This document shows positions 61,777 to 64,000 of a DNA stretch of 64,000 bases, piece by piece. This DNA is from Neodiprion pinetum. Its lineage: Eukaryota; Arthropoda; Insecta; Hymenoptera; Diprionidae. Every line of letters begins with the position of its first letter. Within the stretch, counting starts at the first letter, position 1. The notes beneath the pieces are model-generated. The model was given only the letters and a program-made list of their open reading frames with translations, was not told the origin of the DNA and ran no database searches. The position numbers and the translations under genes were made by a program. The stretch spans positions 42,132,701 through 42,196,700 of the forward strand of contig NC_060235.2 of NCBI RefSeq assembly GCF_021155775.2, written 5' to 3'.

Positions 61777-62232
61777 CTCGAAAGGGCGAATTACCGATCG
61801 CCGAACAGCGAACGGTTCGACAGCCTGGTCAAGGGTGTTATTTCTGTTTTTTTTTTTTATTTTTTTTATATCTATTACCGCGACAGCGGTACGAAAAACC
61901 GTCGATGGAAACCCGCGCGATGATTTCGAACCGTCAGTCGAAACTTTTCAGCGACAACGGTTCATGGTTGACGTATTTTCCTGTTTACTGGTCGTTCCTT
62001 CGTAACCGTTTTCAAATTTACCGCGCCTCCTAATCTACCCGCCGTCTCTACCTTCTCTCTCTCTCTCTCTCTCTCTCTCCACCCAGCTCCGTAACAACCC
62101 CGCGAATTTTTCGCTGCAGACCTGATCGAATCCGACTCCTTAGAACGAATCTCTCTACCGCAGACGCTGCTCGTCGTCACGCTCTGCAGCTTCAACGATC
62201 ACACCACACCGTACCGGCGTTGGGTAGCGTCT
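61777..62232 (-). other. Presumed 5' UTR of perlecan
   Basis: DNA between the candidate start site and the perlecan ATG. It contains one upstream ATG (61965) opening a five-codon uORF that stops at 61948, a pure CT tract at 62053-62078 that reads GAGAGA on the sense strand, and A-rich stretches around 61849-61867 (sense). A longer open frame at 61962-62195 has only a TTG start and is not annotated. Confidence 0.4.
62053..62078 (-). promoter_or_regulatory. GAGA tract in perlecan leader
   Basis: A 26-nt CT repeat on the plus strand, GA repeat on the sense strand. GAGA-factor-type proteins bind such tracts near insect promoters. The position about 150-180 nt downstream of the candidate start suits such a role, but a plain microsatellite is equally possible. 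Confidence 0.35.
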
Positions 62233-62261
62233 GAGAGCCGTGCGCGCCGGCTAAGATAAAA
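62227..62261 (-). promoter_or_regulatory. Candidate core promoter of perlecan (TATA-like plus initiator)
   Basis: On the minus strand TTTTATC (62261-62255) is followed 29 bases later by an initiator-like TCAGAC with its A at 62232. This spacing matches a TATA box and transcription start. The start would give a 455-nt leader before ATG 61776 if unspliced. The surrounding DNA is GC- and CpG-rich. This is a motif-level inference only. Confidence 0.35.
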
Positions 62262-64000
62262 CATTTTCAAAAGCCCCGTGTGGTGGTTCCCTCTCCACCC
62301 GTTTCGCCTCCCCCCCCCCCCCCCTTGCGGCGAACCACCGAGGTTCAGGTTCGGCTGTGGCGCCCCCTCCTTCGTCCATTCCCCCCCCCCCCCCGCCTTC
62401 GGCACCTCGCAAGCCTCGCTTTTCGCTCCAGGAGCCGCCCCGCCGCTCCGTTCAGCAGCCGCACACTCGACGACGCGACGGTCCGATCCGATCTGTTCTG
62501 AACGCTCGGTGCGCGCGTTGCCGGTTCAGCCGGTTACCGGTCAAGGTGCCGGACGATCCTCTTCTGTCCGGACCAGTTTACGCCAAACGGTTTAGCACCG
62601 ACTCAACGGGTTCGTTACCCTTCGATCGTTCGATTTTCGCAACGTTGCGAAGGATTGAATATCGAGATTTTTTGGAAACGCTTTCACGGAGCATTCAACA
62701 AATTGTTACGTTCGTAAGCTGCGATGCTGGGTATTCTAGAAATTCAACGAGCAAAAAGTTGCTGAAATTATGAGACACAATTTCGATATCGATTTTATGA
62801 AAAATGTTTTAGACTTGTTCAATTTCACGCCCTGACGATTTTTTTTTTTTGTTCTCGCCCTTTGAAAAATCGTTACTTAGAAATTTTCCGAAGTGGATTT
62901 CTTTTTTGTTTTTTCTTTTTTCGATGAATGTCCAATTTTTAATTGCTACTTGTTGAGCCGAATCGATGTCAGATCGGTATTGCGGAATTACATGTTTTAC
63001 GGTACCAACGTGATAAGGAAGCAAAAACTGTCGCGGTGGGATTGTAGCGAAAATTGATTTCAGGATAAAATCACTCGTCACATGCAGAGTGAAATCGAAA
63101 GAATACACAAAAATTTTCGGTATCTTGAGGCAATTCGATGTAAAAAATGGTTACCTGTCCTCTCTTTTGAAAATTATGTTTTGCTTCTTCGAAAAAATCA
63201 CCGTAATTTGATAAACACGCAACGTGCGACCAATTCGTAATAAAATTATCAGCAAGTACTGCGGATATTTAACTGTGGAACCTGCTTAAAATCACTATTT
63301 CAAAATTCATATCGGAATAGATTCCAGCATTCCGTTTCGGAAATGGATATCTTTGGATTCACACGTGTGATTTACGCCCACCAATCTTGATCCACCTATA
63401 AATTATCATCAATTTTCGAGTTTTATAAATCATCGTCGATTATCTATTCATCTTTGAACTGCGCCGTGAACTATTTCAAGTGTCAAGCTCTGAATGTCTC
63501 AAATTTATAACTGTGCAAAATAATAAAAAATAAAAAAGATCAAATATAAACTATAACTATAAATCGCCGCTCAATCGAGGCGATAAAATGTTCGTGAAGG
63601 TTCAATCGTAGAGTACCACTATAAAAATAACTGCAAGAGCAATACGCAAACTTCGGGAATTGTTTCGGAATTAATGATAATTGTAGAGTTTGGAACGATA
63701 GTCTGACCGCTATTTTAATCCGCTTACCATTATTCATACATTTATTTATTTACTTCTTCATCTCGATGGAATGCCACTCTGTATAGTGAAATCGTATAGA
63801 TGATATTCATAGATATATCGCCATGTGTATTATACAGAAGCTGGCTGCCGCATTGAACGGCGAGCGTGAAAACCTATACGGCAGGCATTTAATCACCTAC
63901 TTGACTGTGGGGCTAATATTAGGTATAACGTACATAGTTTTACCAGTGCGTCAGACTCGCCCAAGAATCGCGAATATAAGGTACGCGGACCACCGCGGAC
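62262..64000. other. Upstream DNA, no gene seen
   Basis: 62280-62640 is CpG-rich with two C tracts (62310-62324 and 62381-62394). Overlapping open frames there are proline-rich because of the C tracts and have no domain. 62641-64000 is AT-rich; I see no coding exon, tRNA or long repeat. Confidence 0.5.
62310..62394 (+). repeat. Two C tracts upstream of perlecan promoter
   Basis: C15 at 62310-62324 and C14 at 62381-62394, lying about 80 and 150 nt upstream of the candidate start on the other strand (G tracts on the perlecan sense strand). Confidence 0.85.

Noticed and set aside
61962..62195. 77-codon frame in the leader as a long uORF
   Set aside because: Its first codon is TTG and the Glu-Arg run is the GA microsatellite.
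62278..62773. Overlapping proline-rich ORFs near the promoter
   Set aside because: They are produced by the C tracts and CpG-rich DNA; several frames are open at once and none has domain features.
1..64000. tRNA, rRNA, CRISPR arrays, telomeric TTAGG repeats, intact LTR or LINE elements
   Set aside because: Looked for box-B-like GGTTCGAATCC words, regularly spaced repeats, TTAGG arrays and reverse-transcriptase-like reading frames; none were found by eye.

Overview
The window is eukaryotic, almost certainly from an insect genome. It is AT-rich, gene-poor and full of simple repeats and short inverted-repeat elements, and every coding segment I can defend is a spliced exon with canonical GT..AG borders. 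There are no bacterial operons, RNA operons or CRISPR arrays. The order of insect cannot be fixed from sequence alone.

The main content is the 5' end of one large minus-strand gene, the basement-membrane heparan sulfate proteoglycan perlecan (Drosophila trol, vertebrate HSPG2). Ten coding exons join in one frame with a consistent intron-phase chain (0,1,0,1,2,1,1,1,1,1): signal peptide (61690-61776), acidic/basic N-terminal region (15381-15537 and 14920-15014), acidic SGSGD glycosaminoglycan attachment segment (14698-14836), a SEA domain split over two exons (14397-14565, 14131-14291), then four LDL-receptor class A (LDLa) modules on separate symmetric phase 1-1 exons (13589-13762, 12892-13221, 11604-12116, 10709-10828). 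About 648 residues are encoded. The rest (probably more LDLa, immunoglobulin and laminin-type modules) must lie to the left of position 1. Exon 1 is separated from exon 2 by a 46,152-nt intron, so most of the window is the first intron of this gene.

Layout: 1-10708 is the open-ended intron after LDLa 4. It contains a second signal-peptide exon (1132-1237, minus, phase 1), which could be an internal alternative start of perlecan or a nested gene. 10709-15537 is the exon cluster, including a candidate 15-nt microexon at 11284-11298. 15538-61689 is the giant intron, holding a degraded pogo/CENP-B-like transposase fragment, several inverted-repeat (MITE-like) elements, a hAT-like element, long pure G or C tracts, microsatellites and two CpG-rich patches. 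61777-62232 is the presumed 5' UTR with a CT/GAGA tract. A TATA-plus-initiator candidate promoter lies at about 62227-62261, and 62262-64000 is upstream DNA.

The most interesting signals are splicing-related. Three LDLa exons and the candidate microexon sit downstream of unusually long stretches (roughly 100-200 nt) with no AG dinucleotide on the transcribed strand, and all are frame-neutral. This predicts regulated inclusion of LDLa cassettes. LDLa 2 and 3 both carry an RGD tripeptide and look like an exon duplication that retained similar intronic flanks. I found no wholly new gene system.
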